58,345 bases of DNA, from contig NOWV01000302.1 in assembly GCA_003344405.1 (NCBI GenBank), positions 1 to 58,345 on the forward strand, written 5' to 3'. Source of the DNA: Trichoplax sp. H2 (lineage: Eukaryota; Placozoa; Uniplacotomia; Trichoplacea). Made by a program: the position numbers and the translations under genes. The notes under the pieces were generated by a model. The model did no database searches. It was not told where the DNA came from and saw only the letters and a list, made by a program, of their open reading frames with translations. This document shows, one piece after another, positions 30,901 through 44,166 of this stretch (position 1 is its first letter; the number at the start of each line of letters is the position of its first letter).

Positions 30901-33900
30901 TATGATTTCTAGGATATATAACGATTTTTTATCTGTATCTTTCCAGTTAGAAATGAATTACCGGCAATTTTGTAGCGTGTATACCACTTATGAATCCACA
31001 AATAGATAGTGTCATAGCCAAAGCCAAATTAAGGTGAATAAAATTCTTTACCGTATGCAATTTTCTATATAAAATTTTAGTAAACTCGTCTTGATAAAAT
31101 TTTGTAGTAAGATTAGTCGATATTCAGTATAGATCAAGATAGATCTGTCAAGAATTTTACAAATATTAGGTGATATTCATAGTCTACTTCATAAATATTG
31201 TATTATCAGCAGCAAGAATAATGTCATCTTACGATTATTTGGGCAAATTAACCATGAATACAATTATTTATGCTAATATCTAATTAACCCTTGCTAGATT
31301 TACTTGTAATCATTATTTTGACTTATTATAATTCCTTTCTATATTATGTTTATATTTTCGAGCATAAATAACTTATAGGCAGCTACTATGCATTGAAATA
31401 ATTGATGATATGATAGGCCTCACTAATCCATAATTATGATATCTATAATTATAGCATTCCTTCTCTATTTCTCTAGACAATTCAATTCTACAATCTCAAT
31501 CTTGTCGTCATTAATGCGGCACCAATTACTGTTTAGCAATTATTATCTTAGCAGATCCCTTACTTGTTAGTATATCTCGCTATGCTATGCTTTACAAACT
31601 TAGAGAAGATCTTGTAACTCATGACTGTTAACGTTTAAAATGTTTAGAAGTAACACTTGGATAAACTGTTAAAACTAGATCGTACTACAATATATTTGTC
31701 ATCAAAGAATTTGTGGTCTATGCTCTCAGCATAATCTATTATCAATTAGCAAAGAAATTACTTCTTATCTGAAACCGACGATTAAGCCTATCCAATATCT
31801 ATATTGATAGCCTATTTATTAACTATCATACTAACCTGCTGCTAATTATTAGTGCCATCATGATCAGTAGAGCAAATAGTGAAATAGAGTAGCCGATATA
31901 AGTAATGATGCGAAGGTTAGTATCATGGAATTCAGTAAGAGCCTACAGCCAAAGCATAATCAACTACGTTAACATATATTAATGAGTTTTAAATATGCAT
32001 CAAAATGAGTATATTTAAGTATAAATCAGCTCGCGGCAATTCCTATCACGTTTAAACTATTTCTAATTTATCTATAAGATCAAGTATTTTGAATTTTTAC
32101 CTTAGAATTTTGCATAAGGATCGCAAAACTCGTAAAATGAACTGTTATGCAGTGAATTGTGGTTGAATTATAATCTTTTAATTTCATTCCATATTCTGAC
32201 CATCGACTTTACCACGTGGCAATGCATTAATAAAATAAGAACAGTATATAATACATAGAAATATATTAATAAGGCAAGTCTTGATCCTGAGATTAAATGC
32301 TAACATTTCTAGTTTGTTGCGATACAAGTAGGTAATTCAGGTAGCTAGTTTATCTTACGTTTTTTCCCAATATGCACATCGATAGGGTGGATTTCGCTAA
32401 AAAGATAACTCTCATAATGTTATTAATGAATCAATATTAACATAATCACTGTATTGTACTAATTAGGTTACTAACTTGTTGATGGTGTAGATTGAGGTAA
32501 AGATGAACAGGCAAAGCAAAATTCTTGTCTTTGTACGGATAAACGGAGCAAGATAAAACACTGGAAATAATGACACTATACGAAAATTTTATAGCGTCGT
32601 TTCAATATTAAACACAATGAAATTTTTATGACTTGAGAGGATAGAAAATTTTACAAGATTATAATCGATCTACGTTTATTAATTGTACAGGAACCACACC
32701 TGTCGTTATTTTCAGAAATATTGTTTTCCGTCCAATTATTACGGATATTATACGATCGTACTACCAAAGTTACAGTATCATCTAAAAAATATTTATAAAG
32801 TTATAAGCAAGAGCTCTGTTGTTAAGTGTGGTAATAGAATAATTTAAGTGCAGCTTGTTTGCCTGGTTGTTTTTTTCTCGCGTCAATTAAGATACATTAG
32901 CGAATAAGCTAGAATATTATCTATACATGATAGTTTTAAATATTACTAATGTTTCTTATTAATAAGGGAGATACTAGGATATTTCATATCTAGAATATGT
33001 TTAGAAGTGTTCGTTACCTTGACCCAGAAAACGAAAAGCCGCTTTAGGAATCATCACTTTCGCAACAGATTTATTAGATAATGAGAAAGCGAGGTTGACG
33101 ATTGATTTAGTGTCCGATGCTGAAATCGTTTGAATAGCTAATTCTAACACAGTAAGAAAAGTAATAAGCAGAAATGGGTTAAATAATAAAAACAACAGTA
33201 AAGAGCTAGGATAATTAAGTCACTTGATAGAATTATTTTAAGTTGGTACATCTAAATTCAACATACAACCAGTTCCATAATGACTTAAAGATCACATAAA
33301 TCACTAGGAAATTTATTTTTAGGCATTGAAACGCCATTTATTAATGATCTATAGACGGTATCGTAATATTTAAAGAAACTTTTTGATATTTTTAAAAATT
33401 TTTTACTTGTAGTATGCGAATACCATGGCTTTGATGACATTTATATTATATTAAATGATTATCGGTACCTGACTCGGGTGTCGATATGATTAACCTCATA
33501 GTAATATTGGCTTGGTGAATTTCTCTTGCTAAATCTGCATCAAGTTTATCGATTTGCTCAAAGATGAAGCCAGGGTTCTAAATAAAGATATACAGATGAA
33601 TCTTGCGTAATAGTCTACCATTTTGAATTTTACATATCCTGATACTTGAGAAGTACGCGGTCACGTCATTTAAACCAGTAAAGAGAAACTGATTTTTCGG
33701 AGGTAGTTTAAACTAAATTATGAATTTTGAAAGTTCGAACAGAGAACTTTCAAAATGCATCATTACCTATGGTATATTCAAGTATGTTTTATTTACCGTA
33801 TCTACACCATTGATGAAGTTTGCAATAAGCTGGTTGCAAATCGTTTGTATCCTATTAATCTATATATCAAAGGCATCCAATATTTTTAGCTTTCACATTA

Positions 33901-36900
33901 AAATTAAGTCCTAATCTAATTATAGAACAAATTATTCAACTTCATTATCACAGCTATCTTGATTTAACTACTGACAGATCATTATTACATATTCTAAAGA
34001 GTCAAAAATCATGATACATGCAAAAACTCTAGAATAAATTGCTGTTAATAGACTCATGCTTAAATATCTTATTTCTAACGATTTATATGCGGTATTCTCT
34101 TTCCTATACTAAATGACATCAAATGCATTATTAATAACCATTTTATTGATCTTCGTAGGATATGCAAAATAGCTTCCATTATTCGATAATGGTGGCTGGT
34201 TTGATGTGATGCTTGCTGTGACTATCAAATATATTATAACCCGAGTTAGAATAAAAAAGCGATAATATACACAACAAATTGATAGCTAAGTATTAGAAAA
34301 AATTTTATACGACTAAAGTGGGTTTATAGTGAGCGTTAGCAGTTGATATTTCAATTCAGAAAATTTTGAGTGTGCTATTCTACTAACTTATTACAAAAGT
34401 CCTTTGTTAGAAAATAGGGTTCTGCTACAATTTTTTAATTTCATTTAGAAAAGCTATTGTGATATATACCGATCACGAAATTCCAAATTTTAGAAAAATA
34501 AGGGCTTTATTGAATCTTATACAATGATTAACTTCACACAGCTCTACTTTAGCCGAATACTACTACTAAAGACTTCTACAACGAACTAACTGAATAATCT
34601 AAAGTTGCATGCTTTTATACTTTTCGTAGCATTCGCAGCTACAATCCGCATGGCAACCTTTTACCTTATTTTACACATAGTTAAACTATTCTTAGTTCCA
34701 CTATTCTACTGCGGACCATCATTAATCCGATATGGATACGACTACAGTATTTATGTAGACATTATTCACCTCAGCCAAAGTACAATGAATTAACCATATC
34801 CTAATATATGATTTACGGTTCTATTTTTACCTATAACCTTATTAGTAACTCAACACCTTACTGTATATAGTCATCTGTTCTCTAGAATAGAGTCTATACC
34901 ACTACAGTCTACTGTATAGTTATAGCTACCAAATATCTCTTAGGATAAATATCTACCGTACATTATACTAAGCATGGCTAACAGTCTACAATCATAATAC
35001 CAAGTTACATTACAGCTATCAAACCCTTTCTTTAGATTAGACCGTTACTCGCATTTTGGTATGCATAATCTAAGTCGACTGGTGCAGTATAAGAGAAATT
35101 ATTAAGTGTCGGAGTGTAAAATCTTAAAATCTTACACCAATCGATAGTATTGAAAAGAACATAGTTAACTTTTCTATAGTAATCTATATCAAACACAGTG
35201 CAAAGATGACGATTTATCGCCTCAGCAGAGTAGCACTATGAATAATATTACTTTGTATACTATCTCTATCGTTAAATAAGAACATTTTCATAGTTAAAGA
35301 CTCCGTTTTCAGTCTTTATTACAATGACCTTCGAAATAGGATCGAAAATTCGATAGTATGCAGATTATCATGGTTATAGCAACAACTTTATTGCTCTTGC
35401 TAATTTTTAAATTTAGGATATCGTAAGTATATCATAATCGGTCTTGGAGTTATAAATCTATCGAGGATATGATAATGTGAAAAATTAACGGAATTACGAA
35501 ATAGTATCAACTACCATATAAAAGATATAATTTATACACTACGAGCTCTGAATTCAATTAGCCGTAAATAATCTTATGGTTACCTTTATTGGAGGATATT
35601 AATGAGGATGAATCATTTGTGCTAGCTGAAGTAATACTTGTAGTTAGTACTTACGAACGACATCTTATTGATAGAATTTATACATAATTCTATTCATACG
35701 GTACTAATACAAAGTGTGAAAGACGGCAAAGCTTGAATAGAAATGAGATTGGAATGCAATGAAGCTTGAACTCATTACCGTTCTTAATGTATACTAGTAG
35801 AATTACATTCGTAATGAAGAACATATTGGATCGAAGATTATTTAAGTACTTTTTGTACTATTCGATAATATAACACGGCATCAAATGTGATGTTCTAATA
35901 GAACTGAAATGTAGATAAATTATTCATACCTGTTCTTGATGATAATAAATTTTCTGGCGTATATGAGCTAAGATCGGAATCAGATAGGGTGGGAGTTAAC
36001 AAAATTGATTTGATAATAGTTACTATATTTGCGACAATTGAGTGGGAGCAATCATGTAGTATCGAATTTGACGATAAGTGCTGATAGACAGCGGCACTGC
36101 TTTCATCAATTACACTTGTAGCTGTAATAGAGACATAATTTGTGCCAATATTATCTAGTAAAGTAGGAATGAAATGTCAAGTGCATGGCCTAAAATTGAT
36201 ATTTAGTAAAGAAAGAACTACTTTTTCTCGTTATCAATCAAATCAATAAATTTCTGTTTGTAATTGAGCTAGTATGTGATTCGAAAGTAATAGAAACTCT
36301 CTACTGGAATTGATTCATTATACCTGTACCTTTTATCAAGATAATATCAGAATTACTATCCGTCCATAAACTAGTTTGAACTGACCAATTATGAGTATCT
36401 AAACTCTCTTCATCTCTTTTGATTGTTGTTGTAGTCGGATCAGTATTTACAATGTCAACCATAGTCGGCGATAAAATGAATGATGACAACGAATACTTAA
36501 ATGCGTTTGATTTTCTGTTAAAATTTGAAATAGTAGAAACAGGAAAAAGTGGTCCACTCGATGTTGTTACTGTTATAACGTTAAAAACATTGCTTGCTAT
36601 AGAGCTGATAATTTGGTTATCCATGGCTGAAACTGACGATGAAATAGTTAATATTAACGGGCTATCTTCATAAATGCTAGAGTTGATACTGGAGCCTGAA
36701 GACACTAGCAATTGCAGTCCACTGGCCGTCATAGTTGCTGTTATGCTGCTAGCCAAATCATTAACTGATAAACTAGACGATAGAGCTAGATAATAATTAG
36801 GTACAGTGAAATTTTTTTCACTGTTTAATACAGTATTTGTCGTTAAAATGATATTTAGATTATTATTAACGGAGAAAACTGACGAGGAAGCGGATGATAT

Positions 36901-39900
36901 TAATAGATTCTCATACAAACCGGAGCTACAGCTGTGAATGTTCGAAGCTGTAGGAGTGAGTAACTCTAATTCCTCGGTTATAGTGGATACTGGAGAGTTA
37001 GAGTTACTGAGTATAGTAGTTGATGGCAATGAAAGATTTAAATCGCTAGTAGCAACGTCAATTTGTGAATTAGTCCAGGTTGTTAACTCTAACTGGCTCG
37101 TAGAAGTCGTTGCTGAAAGGATAGTATTATCGGATAAAGTAGATGATGCTATTGGCGAATTGAGTTCGGTAGTACTAACATCCAATCGCGAAGAAATCGA
37201 AGCCAGTTGCTCTGATAAGTTAGCAATAGCTAACGTTGAAGCAATGACGTTACTAGATAAAGTAGATGATGTTAGTGAAGAATTTAGTTGGATAGTAGAA
37301 ACTGTAGAACTTGTTGAAGTTATGCTATTAGCGACTGAAGAAGAAACTTCACCAATTGGCTTCTGACAAACATATCGATAAAAATCGTTACAACTGCCAT
37401 CACGCCAGATAAACAATAATAAGATATCAGCTAGGTGCACACATCTATAGAATTTATTTGTTGGATATAAGGACATCCAAAATTGTGGACCAGTAGTAAC
37501 ACTTTGATTGGTTGCTAGCCAGTGATAGTCGCTGACGACGTTATCTCCCACTAAATCTTTCAATCCAATCCAGTAACGTACGTTAACATGTAATATAAAA
37601 TATAAACCATTATGAGTAGCATAGGAATCATCAACTGCTAAATCGCCACCAGGAAACCCTTGACAGGCTCTTCGAGCGTTATCGAATGTATTCGATCCTT
37701 CGGAAGGTTTAAAACAACGATTACTGATTTTTGTCCATCCATTATCACATTCCTCTGTTTTAGTGAAAGATAATCACGATGAAAAATATAAATTTAGTAT
37801 TTTCTACTGAGCTGAAGTATGAAATAAATTATCGTTAATCGATTTCATAATTCTCTATTTTAATTTATAGCATCCAAATATCACTTGCAGCCAATTTATA
37901 GGACAGATAAATAATTTTTATTCTTAGATTCTAGTCACTGTCTGGTTGCAATTTTGAATTTACTAGTTGCTAGCTAGTAGCTACTGGGTTACGCATCAGT
38001 TTTCATATCAACTAGTCTCGGTCTGTAATTGTACTCTAAAATATAGCTCACTCTTGTTATTAAATGGAACTATAAGGAGATATAGAGAGAAGCCAAGTTA
38101 GATAGTTGACTGAAATTAGATTGAAATGCATTCTTGTCATGAGTACGCATAACGTTATTCTTAAATTTTAAAACAAAACCTTAATCATAGCCATCAATCT
38201 ATTACTAAGGTGATTTTCTCCTAGCCTGAATTATAACTGATTCAGATACACTTATATAATACAATTTATATTTTTTTATACATCGGAATTGATATTTATC
38301 TAGTACGCATAATCTGATTTCTTAGATTTTGAAACAGTATCTTTATCATAGCTATTAGTCCATTACTAAGGTGTTCTGTTCCTAGTCTTAATTATTACTG
38401 ATTCAGATCCATTTTAATTTACTATTTATCTTAGGATACGTATTCTGGTACAGTAATATAGAAAGAACCCAAACTACGTTATTTTTAACGAAATTCCATG
38501 CTAGCTTTACATATACTACATTAAGAAACTTGAGAATCAACATGATATTAACGTTGAATTATGATGATAGCCACAAGATATGTTAAATAGCTACCACGAT
38601 AGACGGCTTCTATAAATAATTAGTATAACTAACTCTTTTCATAATCGCTCCAAATATCATAATAAAAGTATTACATTTTTGTTGATTAAATTTATCAGTT
38701 TTACTCTTTGTTAAATTATGCCAAAAAGAAAATGAATTATTCACAATTGAAGTAGTTATATTTTTATGATACTATACATTAATTAATTCTATAATTTATT
38801 CATATCGCGCTATATTTTGCTCATTTTCTATTTTATCTTTTAATCAATAGTCTTACTAACCTTCAGCTTTCATGGGAGTTAATATTACACAGAGAATCTA
38901 AAATAGATAAAAATGTAGCTGTAAATTTTCTTCAAATTAAAATAGACATCAAACAGTCAATCTTGTTGTTATTGCTTTAATACATTAATTCTGTCATGAT
39001 TAGCTTTTTTATACTTAGATACAATAAACAGGTTTGGAAAATTCCATTTGTTTTGATACTGAATGAATAAATCTTATAATTATTTCTTAAAATATATTAT
39101 CGATTACGCAAACCGAGAAATATGTAGATTGCGTGACTGCGATTTTTGATTTTCCTCAATACGTGCGTCAAGTGTATCCGTGACTTCGCTGGAATTTTTA
39201 TCAGACGTCTTATCAAATTTATATCAGCAATTTAATGTCTCTATCATAGCTGATAATAATGTAAGAGTAATCAAGGTGTAGTAATTATTAGCGATTTGAA
39301 AGCAGAAAAATTGAATTCCTAAATTGGAACGTAATCAATTATCAACTTTAAATGCCACTAACATTAAATTGAAGAAAAATTTTCTGTTAGGCTACTGTCA
39401 CGTAAGGTAAGGATAGTAACTTACGAAAAGCCTTCTAATCAAGGAGCTAGAAAACATTAGAATAGAAAAGTTCCTGGAATTTGATGATATTCTAATCTGC
39501 AGTATATTCTTCTTTACTATCAGTATCAATATGAATTTTCCCTATTAGTTGTGAACTAGGATACTAGCAGAGTAAATGGGTACACTATGGGCAATAAGCT
39601 ATGAGAAAGCATGCATGCCAAAAATTCGTTTTGCTAACACATCAAAATAAAATTTAAAAACAAACGGACATAAAATAATTTTCTTATCATTTCTATGATA
39701 CTTTTTTCTCAATTAAGTTATGATAAGTAACGACCGACTATCGGTTACGACATAAGATAACAATAGTAAATGCGTATATACTAAAGATTTGTCGCTAATA
39801 TATCTCATTACAGGCTCTTTCTACGCAAAGAAATACATTAGAATTGAAATTAAGAATAGTTGTAGATAGATACAAATTCGTTCTAGTCATGCCTTTGATA

Positions 39901-39992
39901 TCAGTTACTCTCTTCGTCAGCTTTAAATAAAAAGACACATATTAGACAAATCTTGTATCATTAATTACCAAAATAATATTCGCTAGGTCCAT
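27914..39992 (-). CDS. Receptor B: C-type lectin, mucin-like stalk, GAIN/GPS, 7TM adhesion GPCR (about 1160 aa)
   Basis: Paralog of A. Exons 5' to 3': 39969-39992, 38861-38897, 36324-37754 (or ending 36330, same phase), 35930-36154, 34139-34221, 33797-33859, 33469-33577, 33018-33143, 32700-32781, 32476-32575, 32359-32396, 32101-32206, 31836-31942, 30962-31064, 30450-30606, 30124-30190, 29972-30038, 29569-29654, 29209-29335, 29025-29066, 28735-28821, 28397-28517, 28161-28179, 27914-27989. The total is 3483 nt, in frame throughout. Signal peptide MDLANIILILCVILT; lectin ECDNGWTKISNRCFK to YRYVCQK with YWIGL and WRDGSC; Ser/Thr stalk; GPS RCAYW and HCITVHFTSFAILM (HFT at 796-798); TM1 IITYIGYSISLFALLIM; TM3 HFLYLASLTWMMMES; TM6 FLFGISWLFGIL; tail ending IPVDP. 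Intact by every check available here. Confidence 0.9.
34222..35929 (-). other. Large receptor B intron carrying an inverted R repeat
   Basis: This 1.7-kb intron occupies the same position in the gene as the A intron that holds repeat R1 and the 169-bp intron of C. The R2 repeat accounts for about a third of it. The rest shows no gene; the open frame at 34605-34793 lies inside the repeat. Confidence 0.6.
34460..35013 (-). repeat. Dispersed 550-bp repeat, copy R2 (full length, inverted)
   Basis: Read on the minus strand this copy aligns along its whole length with R1 at 15601-16147 and, more closely, with the partial copy at 58053-58345. It begins TGTAATGTAACTTGG, includes AGTATAATGTACGG and CGGATTAATGATGG, and ends at TCGTGATCGG. 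It lies in the intron of B that corresponds to the intron of A holding R1, but in the opposite orientation, so the two insertions are independent or one has inverted. Confidence 0.75.
36324..37754 (-). other. Receptor B exon 3: C-type lectin domain plus stalk
   Basis: This exon encodes the complete long-form lectin domain followed by about 340 residues of Ser/Thr-rich stalk. Six lectin cysteines are present. The calcium triplet position reads FWMSLYPTNK, without the E or N of EPN, while WRD keeps the Asp of the WND motif. Two possible donors six bases apart (after 36330 or 36324) leave the frame unchanged. Confidence 0.85.
38142..38425. repeat. Two-copy direct repeat, 160-bp period, in receptor B intron 2
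   Basis: Blocks starting at 38142 and 38302 share AGTACGCATAA, TTATCATAGC, ATTACTAAGGTG, CCTAG and TGATTCAGAT in the same order and spacing. The copies are diverged, so the duplication is not recent. It lies in the intron between the signal-peptide exon and the lectin exon, with no coding capacity. Confidence 0.65.
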
Positions 39993-41448
39993 TTGCCAAG
40001 ATAGAAATGAAGTTGTTCCAATACCAGTTAAAAATATAAAAACAATAACGATAGACACTTATCGAAATAGCACTTTCTATCCTCGTTTCTAAAAACTTAC
40101 AATGTATCGATAACCTAATGATATTGCTTTTGTTTCAATTGTTGATTGATTTTAACTATCACCAGTTGTACTATTATTTTGATTAATTATGTACTTCAAA
40201 TACAAAAGTTTCCTATGAGTTCATATAATGTAACAATAGTTATTTAGAAGATTATGACAGAATTTCTGTTTTATCTCTCCATAATACGACTGGTATTCAT
40301 CAATTTCTTATGGAGATGTTCAATAATGTGTTACTTAGAATGAACTAGCACAATTTTATTACAAAGAAATGTACAAGTATATATATAAGATATACCTTAT
40401 CGATGTCACAATATTTATTTCTAATAGTACATAGATCATAATGATTAAAATCTATAGTATAGTCAATAAAGTTCTTAAATTTTGATCTAGCCTTCTTCAA
40501 AGTCTAAAATTTTATTTCATTTTGAACTGATTATAATGATTTGAAATGATTCAGTTATGAATTAAAAATAGATAACTGATAAAATTTTGAGCAGCAATAT
40601 TTTAACGAGCATACATGTGTTGTATATTATGAATATTGTTCCATAATAAATCTGATTTTGAAATGACTCATCATGATGGGAAACAATCGATTAATCTTCT
40701 GATTTTAACACATATTGATCAATTATTCATAATGATAATTATGCTTATAAATTATTATGTTTAGATAACAAATTTGATGATGAAAATCATATGCGAAACG
40801 GCTTAGCTATCATTGTCCGCCTTATTCCCGATTCTGATAGTGCAGATATATTATATTATCAGTATAATAAACGAATAATTTAAAGCGATAGCAATGTCTG
40901 AATGCATGATTTATCACTACTTGCTATATCATATTCCATACGCTTTTCCATTCTCCATCTTAACAGCTTGCTCATTTAAAATTTTACACTGACACTCTAT
41001 TAACTTTAACGAGTAAAATTGGAACATCCACGAGAATTATTTCTTAAAAGAAGTTTCACGCTCACTACAAAGTAAAGCCTTAATTAACTCTGAAATCTCT
41101 TTTATATGCAATTGTACTCATTTTATCAAAGAATTAATTAACAGTGTCTATATTATTTATTACGATCAAATGATGATTTACGAGATGTAATTCAGCTCTA
41201 GACTGTTATTAAAACGTTAGATTTTTACTCATTGACTTCTTGTACTTCAGGTACCTTACTCGTTCTTACTGTTATGAATGCAAAGATTTAGACCATTAAT
41301 GAACTCTAGCGTATCTAGATGATTTCATGTTCCTAATATGTCAGTGTAGATTATAAAAACCGAGGTTGAACAGTTTATGTCGGCATAATCCGTGTCTTAA
41401 GACATGTTAGCAAATTTAAAAATGACTCTTGTGTTTGTTTTTACAGTG
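39993..41448. other. Upstream region of receptor B and intergenic DNA
   Basis: The first 180 bp match the 5' flank of receptor A in ordered blocks, as expected for a duplicated promoter. Beyond about 40200 the sequence is AT-rich with no supported gene, RNA or repeat. Confidence 0.45.
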
Positions 41449-41607
41449 CTATCTTTGTAGCCGTACGCTTATCCTTTCCTGACAGTATAGGGTAAGATTT
41501 GTGCGAATATTTGTATCTATGTCACAATCCTCGCTGGCGACAAAGATTTCGTAAAGAAATTCTCGTGCAAGTATTATAACTTGAGCCACTTCCCCAGTAT
41601 TTTCAGT
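41449..41607 (-). other. Unassigned exon-like open segment
   Basis: A locally GC-richer island. On the minus strand a TATAG acceptor at 41608-41612 opens a 159-nt frame to TAG, starting TENTGEVAQVIILAREFLYE and containing ASEDCDIDTNIRTNLTLYCQ. I do not recognise the family. The plus strand competes: a strong acceptor (TTTGTTTTTACAG) before 41447 and a GG|GTAAGA donor after 41491 bracket a 45-nt open exon. One strand may be a real exon of a gene not otherwise visible, or this could be a conserved non-coding element. No neighbouring exons were found on either strand. Confidence 0.3.
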
Positions 41608-42261
41608 CTATATGCGGGTGATAAACGCCGGTGTTAAGTAGCAAAATGTAATATAATCTATCTCTATTTAAACTACCCAATCGATCTATGACGATGCACT
41701 ATCGTTGGACAACACAGTAATTTACTAAATTAATGTATAAAAGGGAAAGGGTTCCGTAAGTAATATTCGTCGATAACGAAGTTATTTTTAAAATAAGGAA
41801 TGTCCTAGCTGTATATCATACTTTATAAGATTACTTAAGGTGAACAATACCTTCTATAATTATTATACGCCGGTTAGACATGTGTTTTTAGAAGTGTGTT
41901 TACAAATAATTATTGTTGTTTAATTAAGGATATTAAGGTTAGTATGAACTATTATTAGTTGTTGCTATAATAAATAATTATATGTTCGATGCCACAGGCA
42001 TGATAGTTGATTTAGGTAAGAGGTGATGGTAATTTAGAATTATATAAGAGCATACATTTATGTGTTTATCTACTTTATGAAGCCTCAATTAAGACTTGTA
42101 TGTTCGATAACAAATTGTTTACTAGCAGGCTTTACTCTATATAATAGCAAACTCTTTGAAAACACTTCCATAACTTCTAGTTAAAATATTTATTTGTGAC
42201 CTGCATTAATCAGTAAATCAATAAATTAATTAATTATTTTTACAAATTTAAAACAACCTAA

Positions 42262-43890
42262 ATTGATAGACGAGCTGCGTGCGGAAGATAAATTAATACG
42301 ATAGCTAACGTACTCTCTGTAATGGCTCTTATTATAATTTAGATTATTGGGGTACATATCTGGCTTAGAAGCTTATAAATCATAATATCATCTTTCTACA
42401 TCTGTTACCAGATAACTACTAGATTGTATAAAATTGGAAAAATACTGCCTTATAGGAATGTAATATATTCACCAACAATACTGGATAGTAATCAGGCGAT
42501 TGACGTTCATGCTCTCCATCCGGAATCAGTACCATAGAAGTAGGATAAGTACTACACTGAACCGCGTAAATCTCTAGGTATCACGAAAGTATTATTTAGT
42601 GATGACCAATAGCATCCTTTTTACGATTGGTTGACAAGACTAGATGATCACATGCCGAAATCGAAATTGAAACACTAAATCTAAGAAAAATTTAAGCCAT
42701 AAATGATAAAGTTTAGAAACGTGCTCTATCTAGAAAATTTTTTTTGAGGCATCAATATAATCAAATATGGGCTAAATGTAAATAAAAATATCGACACTAT
42801 TCTAGTAGCAATAATTAATTTAATACTTGTCACTAATTAATATTAATTAGCAACTCCATACCGAAGATGTATTTTAATACGATCACTAAGGCAACTTTCT
42901 GTAAAGACTCTTATTATAGTTCTGTAATAAACAGCTTTGCATCAAGATAACGTACCCGGTAATGTACGATCAATAAGTCAATTTCCTGAAGTACGTATCA
43001 GGAAATAATATCTGCACTATCAGGAACACTTCTTCACCTACTAGTAGACAACACGAAGACTTAAATACCTCGTATTTTACGTTAAATATTCATCTTAAGA
43101 GCTAATTTTATTATACGGCATACAGCATTTATATATCTTTTTATAATAGTTCAGGAGTCCTAGTTAGTACGATTAACTTTGAAGCTATTCAATAAATTAG
43201 AAGCTAATTTTATCTACTGCTACATAGTAAAGACAACAGTATTTACTAACGTAGATATCAAGTGACTAATACAAAATAGTAAGATTGCAACATGTTCTAT
43301 CACGGAGCATTTCCATAATAATGTACAATCTGTTCTAAGTAAGTTACGATCACTGTGAATTTAACATAGATATCTCTACTCCAATCTCGACAATACACTA
43401 TATAACTGTAACAAGTTCAAAATATTCGAGCTCATATCCGGCTTAGAAGCTTACAAATTATAACCTCATCTATCTATAGCATTTACTAAATAACTCCTAG
43501 ACACTGGGCAAATCCGATGAATACTCCCATATAGGAATATAATGTATTCATCAACAATACTGCATAGTAATCTGGTGATGGACATTCACACTTTCCATCC
43601 GGAATCAGTATCAAAGAAGTAGGATAAGTGCTGCACTGAACCGCATAAAATTTCTAGGTATCACAAATATTATTTTAGTGATGACTAACAGCATCAGTTT
43701 TACGGTCGGTTGACAAGACAAAATGATCGCAAGCCAAAATCGAAGTTGAAACACTAATAGTAAAAAATTTAAGCCATAAACAATAACATTTAGAAACATG
43801 TCCCGTCTAGAGAATATTTCGAGGTATTAATGTTATCCGCTATAGATCAAATACAACTAAATAACGAAACTATTCTAGTAGCAACATTTT
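42262..43890 (-). repeat. Tandem duplication of receptor C 3' region with two copies of the ancestral last exon
   Basis: A block at about 42262-42815 is repeated at about 42855-43890; the second copy has about 500 bp extra (42925-43425). Long matches include GGCTTAGAAGCTTA, ATCCGGAATCAGTA, CTAGGTATCAC and GGTTGACAAGAC. Each copy carries an open version of the family last exon with the expected acceptor and stop (42596-42674 and 43675-43753, 79 nt each). Both would read ACDH- and DRK/NRK-like tails ending in two His. Receptor C stops upstream of them, so they appear stranded. Confidence 0.75.
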
Positions 43891-44166
43891 ATCTAAGTGA
43901 TAATATAAAAGAGTATCTATCTTAACTATATAATATCATCATAGTAAAAAAGTTAACTGGCATTTAGCTAACCTATTTCGGGATTCCAATTCTAATTTAT
44001 TTATTATTTTGGCAAATAGAAAAAATGTAATTTGACATTTTGATTTAGGGGAGGTTCGTAAGACATAAAGTTAATAAATATTCCCAAGGTACAGCAGTTA
44101 GCAAGTGCAATAGAAATGATGCGATTATCATTCCAGCTTACAAATTTGATTAGCCTAAACGGATAA

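Noticed and set aside
34605-34793. Plus-strand 62-codon frame
   Set aside because: Entirely within repeat R2; the other R copies do not keep the frame.
36419-37366. Plus-strand open frames 36419-36673 and 36938-37366
   Set aside because: Antisense shadows of the receptor B stalk exon, for the same reason.
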